The notes: a model not told the origin generated them from the letters alone. Counted from the first letter of the stretch, positions 1-9,954 are shown. The stretch: DNA of 64,000 nt from Ancylobacter sp. SL191 (GCF_026625645.1 NZ_CP113056.1:2083001-2147000), one strand, 5' to 3'. Numbers and translations: made by a program.

Positions 1-98
1 CCCGGATCGGCGTTCCGCCTGCGGCGTCACTTGTCCGGGACACGAGCCATTTTCTGTTTCCCGGACAAGCTGCGCGACGCGCAGCGCCGATCCGGGAT
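1..98. repeat. Dispersed palindromic intergenic repeat (copy R1, cut by window edge)
   Basis: A nested inverted repeat. The outer arms, 1-12 (CCCGGATCGGCG) and 85-96, are perfect reverse complements. The inner arms, 30-40 and 59-69 (CTTGTCCGGGA / TCCCGGACAAG), are also perfect. It resembles the GATCCGGGATC cores of the repeats near 57.4 and 62.1 kb and lies just upstream of a gene, so it could fold in the transcript. The left end may continue outside the window. Confidence 0.6.
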
Positions 99-151
99 CC
101 AGCAGAGAAGCCGCCGCAGGCGTCATATGCTGCTTTTGAAGGGAGCACCCG

Positions 152-952
152 ATGACCCGCGCGCCGCTCACCCTCAAGATCGCCGCCCTTGGCGGGTTGG
201 CCTTCCTGCATTTGCCGCTGCTGTTCATCCTGCTCTACTGCTTCACCACCGAAGAGAAGAGCTACGCCTTTCCCCCGCCGGGCTTCACGCTGAAATGGTT
301 CGGCGTGGTGTGGGGGCGGGCGGATATCTGGGCGGCGGTCGGGCTGTCGCTGAAGGTGGCGACCATCGCCACCGCCCTGGCGCTGGTGCTGGGCACGCTC
401 GCCGCCGGGGCGCTGGCGCGCACGCGCTTTTTCGGCCGGGAGCCGATCTCGCTGCTGTTCGTGCTGCCGATCGCCCTGCCGGGCATCGTCACGGGTATCG
501 CGCTGCGTCAGGCCTTCGGGCTGATGGAGATCCCGTTCTCCTTCTGGACCATCGTGCTCGGCCACGCGACCTTCTGCATCGTCGTCGTCTACAATAACGC
601 GGTCGCGCGGCTGCGGCGGCTGTCGCCCTCGCTGATCGAGGCGTCGATGGATCTGGGGGCGGATGCGTTCCAGACCTTCCGCCTCATCGTGCTGCCCAAT
701 ATCGGCACGGCGCTGCTGGCGGGCGGCATGCTCGCCTTCGCGCTGAGCTTCGATGAAGTCATCGTCACAACCTTCACCGCCGGCCAGCAATCGACATTGC
801 CGATATGGATGCTGTCCGAGCTGATCCGCCCGCGGCAGCGACCGGTCACCAATGTCGTCGCCGTCCTCATCATCATTGTCACCTTCCTCCCCATCCTCGC
901 CGCGTACTATCTGACCCGCGAGGGCGAGGCGGTGGCCGGTTCAGGCAAATAG
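152..952 (+). CDS. ABC transporter permease, PotC/YdcV type (polyamine-like)
   Basis: A 266-aa inner-membrane permease with about six hydrophobic segments. The EAA-like loop reads [20 protein letters not shown] at about residues 160-180, which is the site contacting the ATPase in this family. The start is the ATG at 152, behind a GAAGGGAG ribosome site. It resembles the second permease (PotC/YdcV) of spermidine/putrescine importers. Its partner genes would lie left of the window. The stop TAG overlaps the AGGAGA ribosome site of the following aldehyde dehydrogenase, so the two are co-transcribed, the same order as ydcV-ydcW (patD) in E. coli. The polyamine substrate is inferred from family and context. 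Confidence 0.88.
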   Translation: MTRAPLTLKIAALGGLAFLHLPLLFILLYCFTTEEKSYAFPPPGFTLKWFGVVWGRADIWAAVGLSLKVATIATALALVLGTLAAGALARTRFFGREPISLLFVLPIALPGIVTGIALRQAFGLMEIPFSFWTIVLGHATFCIVVVYNNAVARLRRLSPSLIEASMDLGADAFQTFRLIVLPNIGTALLAGGMLAFALSFDEVIVTTFTAGQQSTLPIWMLSELIRPRQRPVTNVVAVLIIIVTFLPILAAYYLTREGEAVAGSGK

Positions 953-961
953 GAGACGTTC

Positions 962-2413
962 ATGGCCGCCCTTTCCGATACGCAAATGCTCATCGGCTCC
1001 GAATTCGTCGCCGGCACGGAGACGGTGGAGAACGTCCTCAACCCGAAGACTGAGGAAACATTGATAGATCTGCCTGAGGCATCGGCAGAACAGATAGATG
1101 CGGCCGTGAACGCCGCCGACAAGGCGTTCACCACCTGGTCGCGCACCACCCCCGCCGAGCGCTCCTATCTCCTGCTCAAGCTCGCCGACCGCATCGAGGC
1201 CGAGGCGGAATCCTTCGCCACGCTGGAGGCGCTCAACTGCGGCAAGCCGCGCCACGCGGTGCTGAATGACGAGATTCCCGGCGTCGTCGACTGTTTCCGC
1301 TTCTTCGCCGGTGCCGCGCGCACGCAGCACGGTATGGTGGCGGGCGAGTACATGGCCGGCCACACCTCGATGATCCGGCGCGATCCGATCGGCGTCGTCG
1401 CCTCCATTGCGCCGTGGAACTACCCGCTGATGATGGCGGCCTGGAAGCTCGCGCCGGCGCTGGCGGGCGGCAACACGGTGGTCATCAAGCCGTCCGAGCA
1501 GACGCCGCTGACGCTGCTGAAGCTCGCCAAGATCATCGCCGACCTCTTCCCCGCGGGCGTGGTCAACGTCGTCGTCGGGCGTGGCGAAAGCGTGGGTAAC
1601 GCGCTGATCAACCATCCGAAAGTGTCGATGATCTCGCTCACCGGCGATATCGCCACCGGCAAGAAGGTGCTGACCGCCGCCGCCAAGACGGTGAAGCGCA
1701 CGCATCTCGAGCTTGGCGGCAAGGCTCCCGTCATCGTGTTCGACGATGCCGACATCGCGGCGGTCGTCGAGGGGGTGAAGATCTTCGGCTACTACAATGC
1801 CGGGCAGGACTGCACGGCGGCGTGCCGGATCTATGCCGGCGAGAAGGTCTATGAAAAGCTGGTCGCCGACCTCGCTTCCGCCGTCTCGGGGCTGAAATTC
1901 GGCCAGACCGACGACACGCAGAACGATATCGGTCCGCTGATCTCTGCCCGCCAGCGCGCCCGCGTCGCCTCCTTCGTCGAGCGCGCCTCCGAGCTCAATC
2001 ACATCGAGATTGCCACCGGCGGCAAGCTCTCGGGCGGGGCCGGGACCGGCAAGGGCTTCTTCTACGAGCCCACCGTGGTGGCCGGGGCGCTGCAGAGCGA
2101 CGAGATCGTCCGGCGCGAGGTGTTCGGGCCGGTCGTGTCCGTCACGCGCTTCTCCGATGTCGAGGAAGCGGTGGGGTGGGCCAATGACAGCGATTACGGC
2201 CTCGCTTCCTCGGTCTGGACCCGCGATGTCGGCAAGGGCATGGCGACGGCTTCGCGCCTGCAATATGGCTGCACCTGGGTGAACTGCCATTTCATGCTGG
2301 TCAGCGAGATGCCGCATGGCGGGCTCAAGCAGTCCGGCTATGGCAAGGATCTCTCCGCCTATGCGCTGGAGGACTACACGGTCGTACGGCACGTCATGGT
2401 CAAGAACGGCTGA
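962..2413 (+). CDS. Aldehyde dehydrogenase, probable gamma-aminobutyraldehyde dehydrogenase
   Basis: A 483-aa NAD(P)-dependent aldehyde dehydrogenase of normal family length. Visible motifs are PWNYP (about 151-155, oxyanion Asn153), the general-base motif LELGGK with Glu250, and the catalytic cysteine in GQDCTAACR (Cys284). It would oxidise an aminoaldehyde to the amino acid, as PatD/YdcW does for 4-aminobutanal in putrescine breakdown. The start follows the upstream permease by 9 bases with AGGAGA as ribosome site. The link to a polyamine-type transporter supports the aminoaldehyde assignment. Betaine-aldehyde or another aldehyde remains possible because substrate specificity cannot be read from the sequence alone. 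Confidence 0.85.
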   Translation: MAALSDTQMLIGSEFVAGTETVENVLNPKTEETLIDLPEASAEQIDAAVNAADKAFTTWSRTTPAERSYLLLKLADRIEAEAESFATLEALNCGKPRHAVLNDEIPGVVDCFRFFAGAARTQHGMVAGEYMAGHTSMIRRDPIGVVASIAPWNYPLMMAAWKLAPALAGGNTVVIKPSEQTPLTLLKLAKIIADLFPAGVVNVVVGRGESVGNALINHPKVSMISLTGDIATGKKVLTAAAKTVKRTHLELGGKAPVIVFDDADIAAVVEGVKIFGYYNAGQDCTAACRIYAGEKVYEKLVADLASAVSGLKFGQTDDTQNDIGPLISARQRARVASFVERASELNHIEIATGGKLSGGAGTGKGFFYEPTVVAGALQSDEIVRREVFGPVVSVTRFSDVEEAVGWANDSDYGLASSVWTRDVGKGMATASRLQYGCTWVNCHFMLVSEMPHGGLKQSGYGKDLSAYALEDYTVVRHVMVKNG

Positions 2414-2420
2414 AGCATCC

Positions 2421-2449
2421 GGCGCCGATCGGGCGAAACCATCGGCGCC
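2421..2449 (+). terminator. Hairpin downstream of the aldehyde dehydrogenase
   Basis: A perfect 9-bp stem, GGCGCCGAT (2421-2429) with ATCGGCGCC (2441-2449), around an 11-base loop, starts 7 bases after the stop codon. There is no clear T-run, so it is a terminator-like or mRNA-stabilising hairpin rather than a textbook intrinsic terminator. Confidence 0.5.
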
Positions 2450-2601
2450 ACTCTCAGAAAGGTGTAAGCTAATACCTTGCCGCGCAATTGTGTCCGACTG
2501 TCCCCGTTTATGACGGAGAATTAAGTTGGCACGCCATGCGCCGTCTGCTGTGTCGCAGCGTAATATATCTGCCTGCGACAACGGCCAGCGAAGGGGAGCT
2601 T

Positions 2602-3699
2602 ATGCGACGTCGGACCGGCCTGATGCTCTGTCTTGCCCTCGTGGTGGGAGGCGGAGCCTTCGCCTACCAGAAGGGATGGCTGGCTGCTCTGCCCGCTTTC
2701 AAGGGAGAGGCGGCGGCGCAGGAGCCGCGCGGCGCCGCGCCGCGCATTGCGGTCGAGGTCGCCTCGGCGCGTCAGGCCAATGTGACCACCGACATACGGT
2801 CCATCGGTAGTCTGCAGTCCGATGAATCGGTGAAGGTCGCCTCCGAGGTCGCCGGTCGCATTCAGGATATCCGCTTCCGGGAAGGTCAGCACGTCAAGGC
2901 GGGCGACGTGCTGATCCAGCTCGACGCAGCGCTGGTGAACGCCTCCCGTGAGGAAACCGAGGCGCGGCTGGAACTCGCCAAGGCGAATTACGAGCGGGCG
3001 CAGCGCCTGCAGCAGAGCGGTTCTGGCACGGCGCGGGCACTCGATGAGGCGCGGGCCGAGCTGAACACGGCGAATGCGCTGCTCGATTCCCAGCGGGTGC
3101 AGATCGCCAAGCACACGATCACCGCGCCGTTCGATGGAACGGTGGGTCTGCGCTCGGTTTCCCCCGGCGCTTACATCGCCATCGGCACGGAGCTGGTGAA
3201 TCTGGAGAAGATCGACACCCTCAAGGTCGACTTCAAGGTGCCGGAAACCCAGCTCGGGCGCGTGGCTGCCGACCAGTCCGTGGACGTGATGGTGGATGCG
3301 CTGCCTGGACGTAGCTTCACCGGCACCGTCTACGCCATCGATCCGCTGATCGACGTGAACGGGCGTGCGCTCAGCGTCCGCGCCCGCCTGCCCAATCCCG
3401 ACCTCACGCTCCGCCCGGGTCTGTTCGTGCGCGTGGTGCTGAAGGGTCGTGATGTGCGCAGCTCCGTCTTCGTGCCGGAGAGCGCTGTCGTGCCGCGGGG
3501 GCAGGAGCGGCTTGTCTGGGTGATTGAGGCCGGTAAGGCCTTGCAGAAAAAGGTGATTCTGGGCGAGCGCCAGGCCGGTGAGGTGGAGGTTGTGAGCGGC
3601 CTTCAGGCCGGCGCGACCGTGGTCACCGCCGGGCAGGGACGGCTGCGTCCCAATGCGGCTGTCGATATCGTGAGCGCCCCGCCGGCTCCGCAGAGCTGA
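2602..3699 (+). CDS. RND efflux periplasmic adaptor (membrane fusion protein)
   Basis: A 365-aa HlyD/AcrA-type adaptor. An N-terminal hydrophobic segment (about residues 5-22) anchors or exports it. A biotinyl-lipoyl-like half motif (EGQHVKAGDVLIQLD) follows, then a coiled-coil hairpin rich in Glu, Ala and Arg, the second lipoyl half (TAPFDGTVG) and beta-barrel segments. I chose the ATG at 2602 because AAGGGGAGC lies directly upstream and the signal-like MRRRTGLMLCLAL follows. The frame is open from 2488, but that part has no leader-like character. The RND permease starts 10 bases after its stop. No outer-membrane channel gene is present, so a channel encoded elsewhere is presumably shared. 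Confidence 0.9.
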   Translation: MRRRTGLMLCLALVVGGGAFAYQKGWLAALPAFKGEAAAQEPRGAAPRIAVEVASARQANVTTDIRSIGSLQSDESVKVASEVAGRIQDIRFREGQHVKAGDVLIQLDAALVNASREETEARLELAKANYERAQRLQQSGSGTARALDEARAELNTANALLDSQRVQIAKHTITAPFDGTVGLRSVSPGAYIAIGTELVNLEKIDTLKVDFKVPETQLGRVAADQSVDVMVDALPGRSFTGTVYAIDPLIDVNGRALSVRARLPNPDLTLRPGLFVRVVLKGRDVRSSVFVPESAVVPRGQERLVWVIEAGKALQKKVILGERQAGEVEVVSGLQAGATVVTAGQGRLRPNAAVDIVSAPPAPQS

Positions 3700-3709
3700 G
3701 GAGGCGAGG

Positions 3710-6700
3710 ATGGGACTTCCCGAGATCTGCATTCGCCGCCCGGTCTTCGCGACCGTGCTCAGCCTGCTGATGGTGCTGGTCGGCATCGTCGCCTATAGCC
3801 GTCTCACGGTGCGCGAATACCCGAACATCGACGAACCGGTGGTTTCCGTCGTCACCAGCTACACCGGCGCGTCGGCGAGCATCGTCGAGACGCAGGTCAC
3901 GCAGGTTCTGGAAGGCTCGATCGCCGGTATCGAGGGCATCGACGTTCTCGAATCCACCAGCCGCTCGGAATCCAGCCGCATCACCGTGCGCTTCCGCCCG
4001 GAGATCAACCCGGACGTCGCGGCCAGCGACGTGCGCGATCGTGTCAGCCGCGTGCGCCAGCGTCTGCCGGACGAGATCGACGAGCCGGTGATCTCCAAGG
4101 TCGAGGCGGACGCGCAGCCCGTCGTCTTCGTCGTGTTCCGTTCCGACCGGATGAACGGGTTGGAGCTGACCGACTACATCGACCGCTATGTGGTCGACCG
4201 CTTCAAGAACCTCACCGGCGTCGCCGACGTGCAGATCTATGGCGAGCGGCGCTACGCCATGCGGGTGTGGATCGACCGTGAGCGCCTCGCTTCCTATGCG
4301 CTGACGGTGCAGGACATCGAGGACTCGCTGCGGGCGCAGAATGTCGAGATCCCGTCCGGGCGCATCGAAAGCACGGATCGTGAGTTCAACGTGCTCTCGC
4401 GCACCGCGCTGTCGACGGTCGATCAGTTCAACGACATCGTGGTGAAGCGGGCCGACGGCGCGCAGGTGCGCCTCGGCGAGGTCGCGAGGGTCGAACTCGG
4501 CGCGGCCGATGAACGGCGCTCTAGCCGCTTCCAGGGCGCGCAGGCAATCATCGTCGGCATCATCAAGCAGGCGGTGGCCAACCCGCTCGACGTCTCCTCC
4601 GGCGTGCGCGGCGTGCTGCCGGCAGTGAACCAGAGCCTGCCCGAAGGCATGAGCGCGACGGTCGGCAATGACAACGCCGTGTTCATCGACCGCTCGATCA
4701 AGTCGGTGTTCCACACCATCTTCGAGGCGGTGGTGCTGGTGGTGCTAGTGATCGTGCTGTTCCTGCGGTCCTGGCGTGCCTCGCTCATCCCCATCGTCAC
4801 CATCCCGATCTCGCTGGTGACCACCTTCGCGATCATGTACGCGCTGGGTTTCAGCGTGAACACGCTGACCCTGCTGGCCATGGTGCTGGCCATCGGCCTG
4901 GTGGTGGATGACGCCATCGTCGTGCTGGAGAATATTTTCCGGCACATCGAGCATGGCATGAAGCCGATCCCCGCCGCCATCAAGGGCTCGCGCGAGATCG
5001 GTTTCGCGGTCATCGCCATGACGCTGACGCTCGCCGCGGTTTACGCCCCGGTGGCGTTCGCCTCGGGGCGCACCGGACGGCTGTTCCTGGAATTTGCCCT
5101 GACACTCGCCGGAGCCGTGCTCATCTCCGGTTTCGTCGCGCTGTCGCTGACGCCGATGATGTGCTCGCGGCTTCTTCGGCATGAGGCAAAGCCGGGCCGC
5201 GTCTCCGCCTTCATCGAGCGCGGTCTCAGTGGGCTCGAGAACGGCTATCGCCGCTGGCTGACTGCAACGCTCAAGGTACGCCCGCTGGTGCTGCTTGTGG
5301 CGCTGCTCGTTGGCGCATCAAGCGGTGTGCTGCTTTATGTCCTGCCCTCCGAACTCTCGCCGGTCGAGGATCGCGGCATCGTCCGCGTTACCGGCAGCGG
5401 GCCCGAAGGTTCGACGCTCGGCTACACCTCGCGCTACACCAACCAGATCGACGGAATCGTGAACAAGATTCCGGAGATCGACAGCGTGCTCATCATCAAC
5501 GGCATGCCCGAGGTGAACCGGTTCCTCGTCATCGGTCGCCTCAAGGACTGGAACGAGCGCGACCGCCGGCAGCAGGAGATTGTCGCCGCCACCTCGCCGC
5601 AGCTGCGGCGCATCGCCGGCGTGAATGCCTACGCCAATAATCCCGCCTCGCTCGGCGCTTCCAATAATTCGCGCCCCATCGAGTTCGTGCTGCAGACCTC
5701 GGGCACCTATGAGGAGCTCGACCAGTATGTCGACCGCTTCCTCGCGCGCGTCGCCGATTACCCCGGCCTGACCAGCGTCGAGAGCGACCTCAAGCTCAAC
5801 AAGCCGGAGATTTCCATCACGGTGGATCGCGCCAAGGCGGCCGATCTGGGCATCGACGTCTCCGCGCTTGGTCGCACGCTCGAGAGCCTGCTCGGCGGGC
5901 GGCAGGTCACGCGCTTTGAGGTGAGCGGCGAGCAGTATGACGTCTATGTCCAGCTGGACGCACAGGACCGCGCCTCCCCGGCCACGCTCGACACGATCTA
6001 CCTGCGGTCGGCGAGCGGTGACATGGTGCAGCTCTCCAACCTTGTAACGGTGCGTGAGACGGTAGCGCCCCAGGAGCTGAAGCGCTTCAACCAGCTGCGT
6101 TCAGCGACCATCTCGGCCAATCTCGCGCCCGGTTTCGCGCAGGGCGAGGCGCTGGCATTCCTCGACGAGACCGCCCGCGATATCCTGCCGCAGACAGTGC
6201 AAACGGATGTGGCTGGCCAGAGCCGTGAATTCCGGGCGACGGGCCAGAGTCTGCTCGTCGTGTTCATCCTGGCGCTCGGCTTCATCTATCTGGTGCTGGC
6301 GGCGCAGTTTGAGAGCTTCCGCGATCCGGTCATCATCATGCTGACGGTGCCACTGTCGATGACGGGAGCGCTGGCGGCGCTCTACCTCACCGGCGGGACG
6401 CTCAACGTCTATTCGCAGATCGGCCTCGTCACCCTCGTCGGTCTCATCACCAAGCACGGCATCCTGATCGTCGAGTTCGCCAACCAGCAGCAGGAGGCCG
6501 GTCACGACCGGCTCGGCGCGGTGATCGAATCGGCGGTGCTGCGTCTGCGGCCGATCCTGATGACCACAGGCGCCATGGTGCTCGGCGCGGTCCCGCTGGC
6601 GCTCGCGACGGGTGCCGGCGCCGAGAGCCGGTCGCAGATCGGCTGGGTCATTGTGGGCGGGATGACGCTCGGGACAGTGCTCACTCTCTTCGTCGTTCCC

Positions 6701-6784
6701 GCCGTCTATTCGCTGATCGGCCGCATCCATCATGTGGCCCATGCCGAGATCGCGCCGGGCCTCGTCCACAGCCCGGCCGAATAG
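3710..6784 (+). CDS. RND efflux permease (HAE1/AcrB-like)
   Basis: A 1024-aa inner-membrane proton-driven exporter of full family length. TM1 begins at about residue 12, followed by a large periplasmic porter domain, TM2-6, a second porter domain and TM7-12. The TM4 proton-relay motif VVDDAIVVLEN and the TM10 motif with Lys (LITKHGILIVEF) are both present, so it should be active. The ribosome site GAGGCGAGG precedes the ATG, and the gene follows the adaptor in one operon. No linked regulator is seen. Substrate (drugs, solvents or lipids) cannot be deduced. Confidence 0.92.
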   Translation: MGLPEICIRRPVFATVLSLLMVLVGIVAYSRLTVREYPNIDEPVVSVVTSYTGASASIVETQVTQVLEGSIAGIEGIDVLESTSRSESSRITVRFRPEINPDVAASDVRDRVSRVRQRLPDEIDEPVISKVEADAQPVVFVVFRSDRMNGLELTDYIDRYVVDRFKNLTGVADVQIYGERRYAMRVWIDRERLASYALTVQDIEDSLRAQNVEIPSGRIESTDREFNVLSRTALSTVDQFNDIVVKRADGAQVRLGEVARVELGAADERRSSRFQGAQAIIVGIIKQAVANPLDVSSGVRGVLPAVNQSLPEGMSATVGNDNAVFIDRSIKSVFHTIFEAVVLVVLVIVLFLRSWRASLIPIVTIPISLVTTFAIMYALGFSVNTLTLLAMVLAIGLVVDDAIVVLENIFRHIEHGMKPIPAAIKGSREIGFAVIAMTLTLAAVYAPVAFASGRTGRLFLEFALTLAGAVLISGFVALSLTPMMCSRLLRHEAKPGRVSAFIERGLSGLENGYRRWLTATLKVRPLVLLVALLVGASSGVLLYVLPSELSPVEDRGIVRVTGSGPEGSTLGYTSRYTNQIDGIVNKIPEIDSVLIINGMPEVNRFLVIGRLKDWNERDRRQQEIVAATSPQLRRIAGVNAYANNPASLGASNNSRPIEFVLQTSGTYEELDQYVDRFLARVADYPGLTSVESDLKLNKPEISITVDRAKAADLGIDVSALGRTLESLLGGRQVTRFEVSGEQYDVYVQLDAQDRASPATLDTIYLRSASGDMVQLSNLVTVRETVAPQELKRFNQLRSATISANLAPGFAQGEALAFLDETARDILPQTVQTDVAGQSREFRATGQSLLVVFILALGFIYLVLAAQFESFRDPVIIMLTVPLSMTGALAALYLTGGTLNVYSQIGLVTLVGLITKHGILIVEFANQQQEAGHDRLGAVIESAVLRLRPILMTTGAMVLGAVPLALATGAGAESRSQIGWVIVGGMTLGTVLTLFVVPAVYSLIGRIHHVAHAEIAPGLVHSPAE

Positions 6785-6814
6785 AACCTTTCTCATCTTT
6801 CCGAGCCCAAGCGC

Positions 6815-6840
6815 CGCGTGCAGGCCTTTGCCTGCACGCG
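6815..6840 (+). terminator. Strong hairpin after the RND operon
   Basis: A perfect 11-bp stem, CGCGTGCAGGC (6815-6825) with GCCTGCACGCG (6830-6840), has a 4-base CTTT loop. It lies 30 bases after the permease stop and is followed by a pyrimidine-rich stretch. It probably ends the efflux transcript. Confidence 0.65.
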
Positions 6841-6934
6841 CTGCGTGCTTTGCGCTCTTTTCCACCCGTCCCGTTAGGGGTGCGGGTCGTTTCAGCAACG
6901 CTAGTTCATATAATCGTTCAAAAGAGGGTCTTCT

Positions 6935-6951
6935 CTTAGAGTTAATCTAAA
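6935..6951. promoter_or_regulatory. Candidate Irr box (ICE-like palindrome) upstream of the heme receptor
   Basis: The sequence CTTAGAGTTAATCTAAA contains inverted arms TTAGA and TCTAA. It matches the rhizobial iron control element TTTAGAA-N3-TTCTAAA at 11 of its 14 fixed positions by my count. It lies about 170 bases before the heme receptor start in AT-rich DNA. Irr binds ICE motifs to control heme and iron genes in Hyphomicrobiales. Use of this site is inference. Confidence 0.45.
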
Positions 6952-7119
6952 AGATGGCTTTCTTTGAAACTATTTAAACTAACGAATACATTAATTGACT
7001 CAAGTTTTTGCTCAAATTAAGCAGTCATTCGAGTTCATCGGGGCGCGAGTCCCGAATCTTCAAATATTGGGGGCGGCTTGGGGTGAGAACTCCGACGCGC
7101 GCCGGCTTGGGGACACCGA

Positions 7120-9312
7120 ATGACACGCACGCGCCACCACACCCGCACCCGTCGTGCACTCTCGCTGGGCGTCTCCCTCCTGACGCTCGCTGTGGCGGCG
7201 CCCGCGCTGGCGCAGCAGGCGGCCTCGACGACGCAGGTGGTTGCCACCGACGAGTTCGTCGAGCTTGATCCCGTCACCGTCGTTGCCACCCTCACGCCGG
7301 AAAGCTGGATTGATACGCTGGCCGCGGTCAGTGTCGTGCGACCCGACGATCTTGAGATGATCATGCCCGTTCGGACGCAGGATCTCTTCCTCGGCATGCC
7401 CGGCGTCACCGCCATCCAGAACGGCAATTCGAGCCAGACGGCGATCAACATTCGCGGTCTGCAGGATTTCGGTCGCGTGGCGGTGATCATTGACGGGGCC
7501 CGTCAGAACTTCACCCAGCTCGGCCACGGCAACGGCGCGGGCACCTTCTTCGTCGAACCGGGCCTCATCTCGGATGTCGACGTGGTGCGCGGCCCGGTGT
7601 CGAACATTTACGGCTCCGGCGCGATTGGCGGCGTGGTGACGATGCGCACCAAGGATGCGGACGACATCATCGCGGCGGGCAATAGCTGGGGCGTCGAAGC
7701 CGATGCCGAAGGCGGCACCAACGGCCCGATGGGCTATGGTTCGCTGCTGGCGGCGGCTCATGTCGGCCAGAACATTGATGTGCTGTTCGGCGGCACCTAC
7801 CGCAACCAGGATGATTACAAGGACGGCGACGGCGATGTCGTGGCCGACACCGGCTACGAGACCTGGACCGGCCTCGCCAAGGTCACGGTCCGCCCGGCCG
7901 ACTTCCACGAGGTCAAGCTGAGCTTCCTCAATTATGAGAGCCAGTACGACACCAGCAGCAGCGCCACGTCGACAGCGACCGTCTACGGCACCGATGTTGC
8001 CAACCGCACCCTCACGCTGAGCTGGAACTACCAGAACCCCGACGACAAGCTGGTTGACTGGCGTTCGGCGGTCTACTGGAACCAGGTCGATCAGGACCAG
8101 GTCAAGGTGGCCGGCAGCGCCAGCGCGATCACGGGCGCGATCGGCGATCCCCGCAGCTTCGTGATCAACACGGTCGGCTTCGACGCCAACAACACCAGCC
8201 GCTTCGACTGGGGTTCGGTGGAGAACGCCATCACCTATGGTGGCGACTATTTCCACGACGACGTGAACAACACCGACGATTATGGCTTCGGTGACGGCTA
8301 CAACCCCTCGGGCGAGCGCGGTGTGGGCGGCGCCTTCGTGCAGTGGAAGGCGAACTACTCCACCTGGCTCGAGGCCATCGCCGCGCTGCGCTACGACGCC
8401 TACTCGCTGAGCTCCGATGCGGGCGGCACGGATGGCAGCCGTGTCTCGCCGAAGTTCACTGTGGGTGTGACGCCGGTTGAATGGCTGACCGTTTACGCCA
8501 CCTATGCGGAAGGCTATCGCGCGCCGACCGTTACCGAGGCGCTGGTCTCTGGCGCTCACCCGGCCTTCTTCACCGGCGGCCTTGAACCCTTCACGTTCGT
8601 CGCCAATCCCGATCTCGAAGCTGAAGTCGGAAAGAACAAGGAAATCGGCGTCAACATCAAGCAGGACAACCTGTTCAAGGGCGGCGACACGCTGAGGGTT
8701 AAGGCGAACTACTACCAGAACGATGTCGACAATTACATCGAGCTGGTGACGTATGGCGGCCCTGCCTGCATTTACTCGGTGCGTGGGCGCTGCGTCTCCT
8801 ACAACTCCTATTCGCTGGCGCAGTACCAGAACGTCGAGGAGGCGCGCCTGCGCGGCTTCGAATTCGAGGGCACCTATGATGCGCGCCAGTGGTTCCTGAA
8901 GCTGTCTGGCCAGACCACCGAAGGCGAAGTCACGGCGGGCCCCGATTCCGGCCAGCCGCTGTCGACCATCCCGCCTGATCAGATCACCACCACACTCGGC
9001 TTCCGCTTCCTGGATGAGAAGCTGACGCTGGCGGTCAGCTGGACGGCGGTGGCGGCGGTGACGGCGGACGACCTTCCGGACAATTCGGTCTATGAGCCTA
9101 CCGACAGCTTCAATCTTGTCAGCCTCTATGCGGGCTACCAGCCGAACGCCAACACGCTGTGGCGCGTCTCGGTGGAAAATCTGCTGGATGAACAATATAC
9201 GCAGTACGAGAATTTCCTCCCCAGCGCTGGCCTGACGGTGAAGGCCGGCTTGACCATTCGATTTGGCGGCGGCGAGGTGGCACAGGCGTCGCCTGCGCTC
9301 ATCACCAAGTGA
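7120..9312 (+). CDS. TonB-dependent heme/hemoglobin receptor
   Basis: A 730-aa outer-membrane receptor. The signal peptide (about residues 1-30) ends at APALAQQ. It is followed by a TonB-box-like stretch (LDPVTVVATLTPES), a plug domain with the NIRGLQDFGRV and RGPVSNIYGSGAIGG motifs, and a 22-strand barrel. The heme-receptor FRAP-like and NPDL boxes appear as YRAPT and NPDLEAEVG, which favours heme or hemoglobin over siderophore. It would pass heme to the periplasmic binding protein. The heme oxygenase gene overlaps or closely follows it, and hmuTUV converges on the pair. The ATG at 7120 follows a GGGGAC site. Iron control is likely through the upstream palindrome. Confidence 0.9.
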   Translation: MTRTRHHTRTRRALSLGVSLLTLAVAAPALAQQAASTTQVVATDEFVELDPVTVVATLTPESWIDTLAAVSVVRPDDLEMIMPVRTQDLFLGMPGVTAIQNGNSSQTAINIRGLQDFGRVAVIIDGARQNFTQLGHGNGAGTFFVEPGLISDVDVVRGPVSNIYGSGAIGGVVTMRTKDADDIIAAGNSWGVEADAEGGTNGPMGYGSLLAAAHVGQNIDVLFGGTYRNQDDYKDGDGDVVADTGYETWTGLAKVTVRPADFHEVKLSFLNYESQYDTSSSATSTATVYGTDVANRTLTLSWNYQNPDDKLVDWRSAVYWNQVDQDQVKVAGSASAITGAIGDPRSFVINTVGFDANNTSRFDWGSVENAITYGGDYFHDDVNNTDDYGFGDGYNPSGERGVGGAFVQWKANYSTWLEAIAALRYDAYSLSSDAGGTDGSRVSPKFTVGVTPVEWLTVYATYAEGYRAPTVTEALVSGAHPAFFTGGLEPFTFVANPDLEAEVGKNKEIGVNIKQDNLFKGGDTLRVKANYYQNDVDNYIELVTYGGPACIYSVRGRCVSYNSYSLAQYQNVEEARLRGFEFEGTYDARQWFLKLSGQTTEGEVTAGPDSGQPLSTIPPDQITTTLGFRFLDEKLTLAVSWTAVAAVTADDLPDNSVYEPTDSFNLVSLYAGYQPNANTLWRVSVENLLDEQYTQYENFLPSAGLTVKAGLTIRFGGGEVAQASPALITK

Positions 9313-9353
9313 GTGCGGCGGTGTCGGGAACAGATGACGTGAAGGCGGACACA

Positions 9354-9935
9354 ATGACCATCGTGACGGATATCCAGCCGGACACTCGCGCCAAGCGGCT
9401 GAAGGCGGCGACAACGGCGGCGCATGAAGTGGTGGATACCACCGTCATGAGTGCGCAGCCCTTCGCCAGTCGCGCGAATTATGAGCGCTTCCTGCGTTTC
9501 CAGTACCGGCTGCATCGTCATGTCGAGCCGCTCTACGCCGCGCCGGCGTTCCAGACCCTGTTGCCGGACCTTGCGGAGCGCTCGCGCCTCGACGCGCTGG
9601 AGCAGGATTTCGCCGATCTCGGCGTGACGGCGCCGGTTGCCGACTTCGGCCCGGAGCGTCCGCTGGCCGAGGCCCTGGGCTGGCTCTATGTGGTCGAGGG
9701 CTCGAACATGGGCGCGGCCTTCCTTGCCAAGGACGCGGCCAAGATCGGCTTCTCCAGCGAGTTTGGTGCCCGCCACCTCGCGGGCCACGCCGAGGGGCGG
9801 GGCCTGCACTGGCGCCGCTTCACAGCGGGCCTGGATTCGGTCGAACTGACCGAAGCCGAGGAGCGCGCGGCCGAGGTCGCTGCCACGGCGGCCTTCAACC
9901 ACGTGCTGGAACTCGTTCGGCAGGAAATGCTCTGA
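9354..9935 (+). CDS. Heme oxygenase (biliverdin-producing, bacterial type)
   Basis: A 193-aa heme oxygenase family protein. The proximal-histidine region reads LKAATTAAHEVVD (His24 from this start), and the distal-helix region reads LYVVEGSNMGAAFL, matching the conserved G-rich helix above the heme. It would open heme to biliverdin, CO and iron in the cytoplasm. I place the start at the ATG at 9354, preceded by GAAGGCGG. A GTG at 9309 overlapping the receptor stop would add 15 residues. It is co-transcribed with the receptor and takes the place usually held by a HmuS-type heme-handling gene. It could alternatively be a BphO serving a bacteriophytochrome, but the location favours iron release. 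Confidence 0.85.
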   Translation: MTIVTDIQPDTRAKRLKAATTAAHEVVDTTVMSAQPFASRANYERFLRFQYRLHRHVEPLYAAPAFQTLLPDLAERSRLDALEQDFADLGVTAPVADFGPERPLAEALGWLYVVEGSNMGAAFLAKDAAKIGFSSEFGARHLAGHAEGRGLHWRRFTAGLDSVELTEAEERAAEVAATAAFNHVLELVRQEML

Positions 9936-9954
9936 GCTCAAGGCTCATCAAGCT

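Larger units (their letters stand above)
6785..7119. other. Intergenic region: efflux terminator and AT-rich heme-receptor promoter
   Basis: This 335-base gap holds the efflux terminator hairpin at its left end. From about 6900 it becomes much more AT-rich than the genes on either side, as expected for a regulated promoter. The ICE-like palindrome at 6935-6951 lies in this AT-rich part. No reading frame here looks like a gene. Confidence 0.6.

Noticed and set aside
941..2581. Long minus-strand open frame (546 codons) opposite the aldehyde dehydrogenase
   Set aside because: It is an antisense shadow of a high-GC gene with a complete ALDH on the plus strand. Its composition is Arg/His/Asp-rich and it has no motifs.
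7060..9414. 784-codon minus-strand frame opposite the heme receptor
   Set aside because: Shadow of the receptor gene; the plus strand has signal peptide, plug and barrel motifs.
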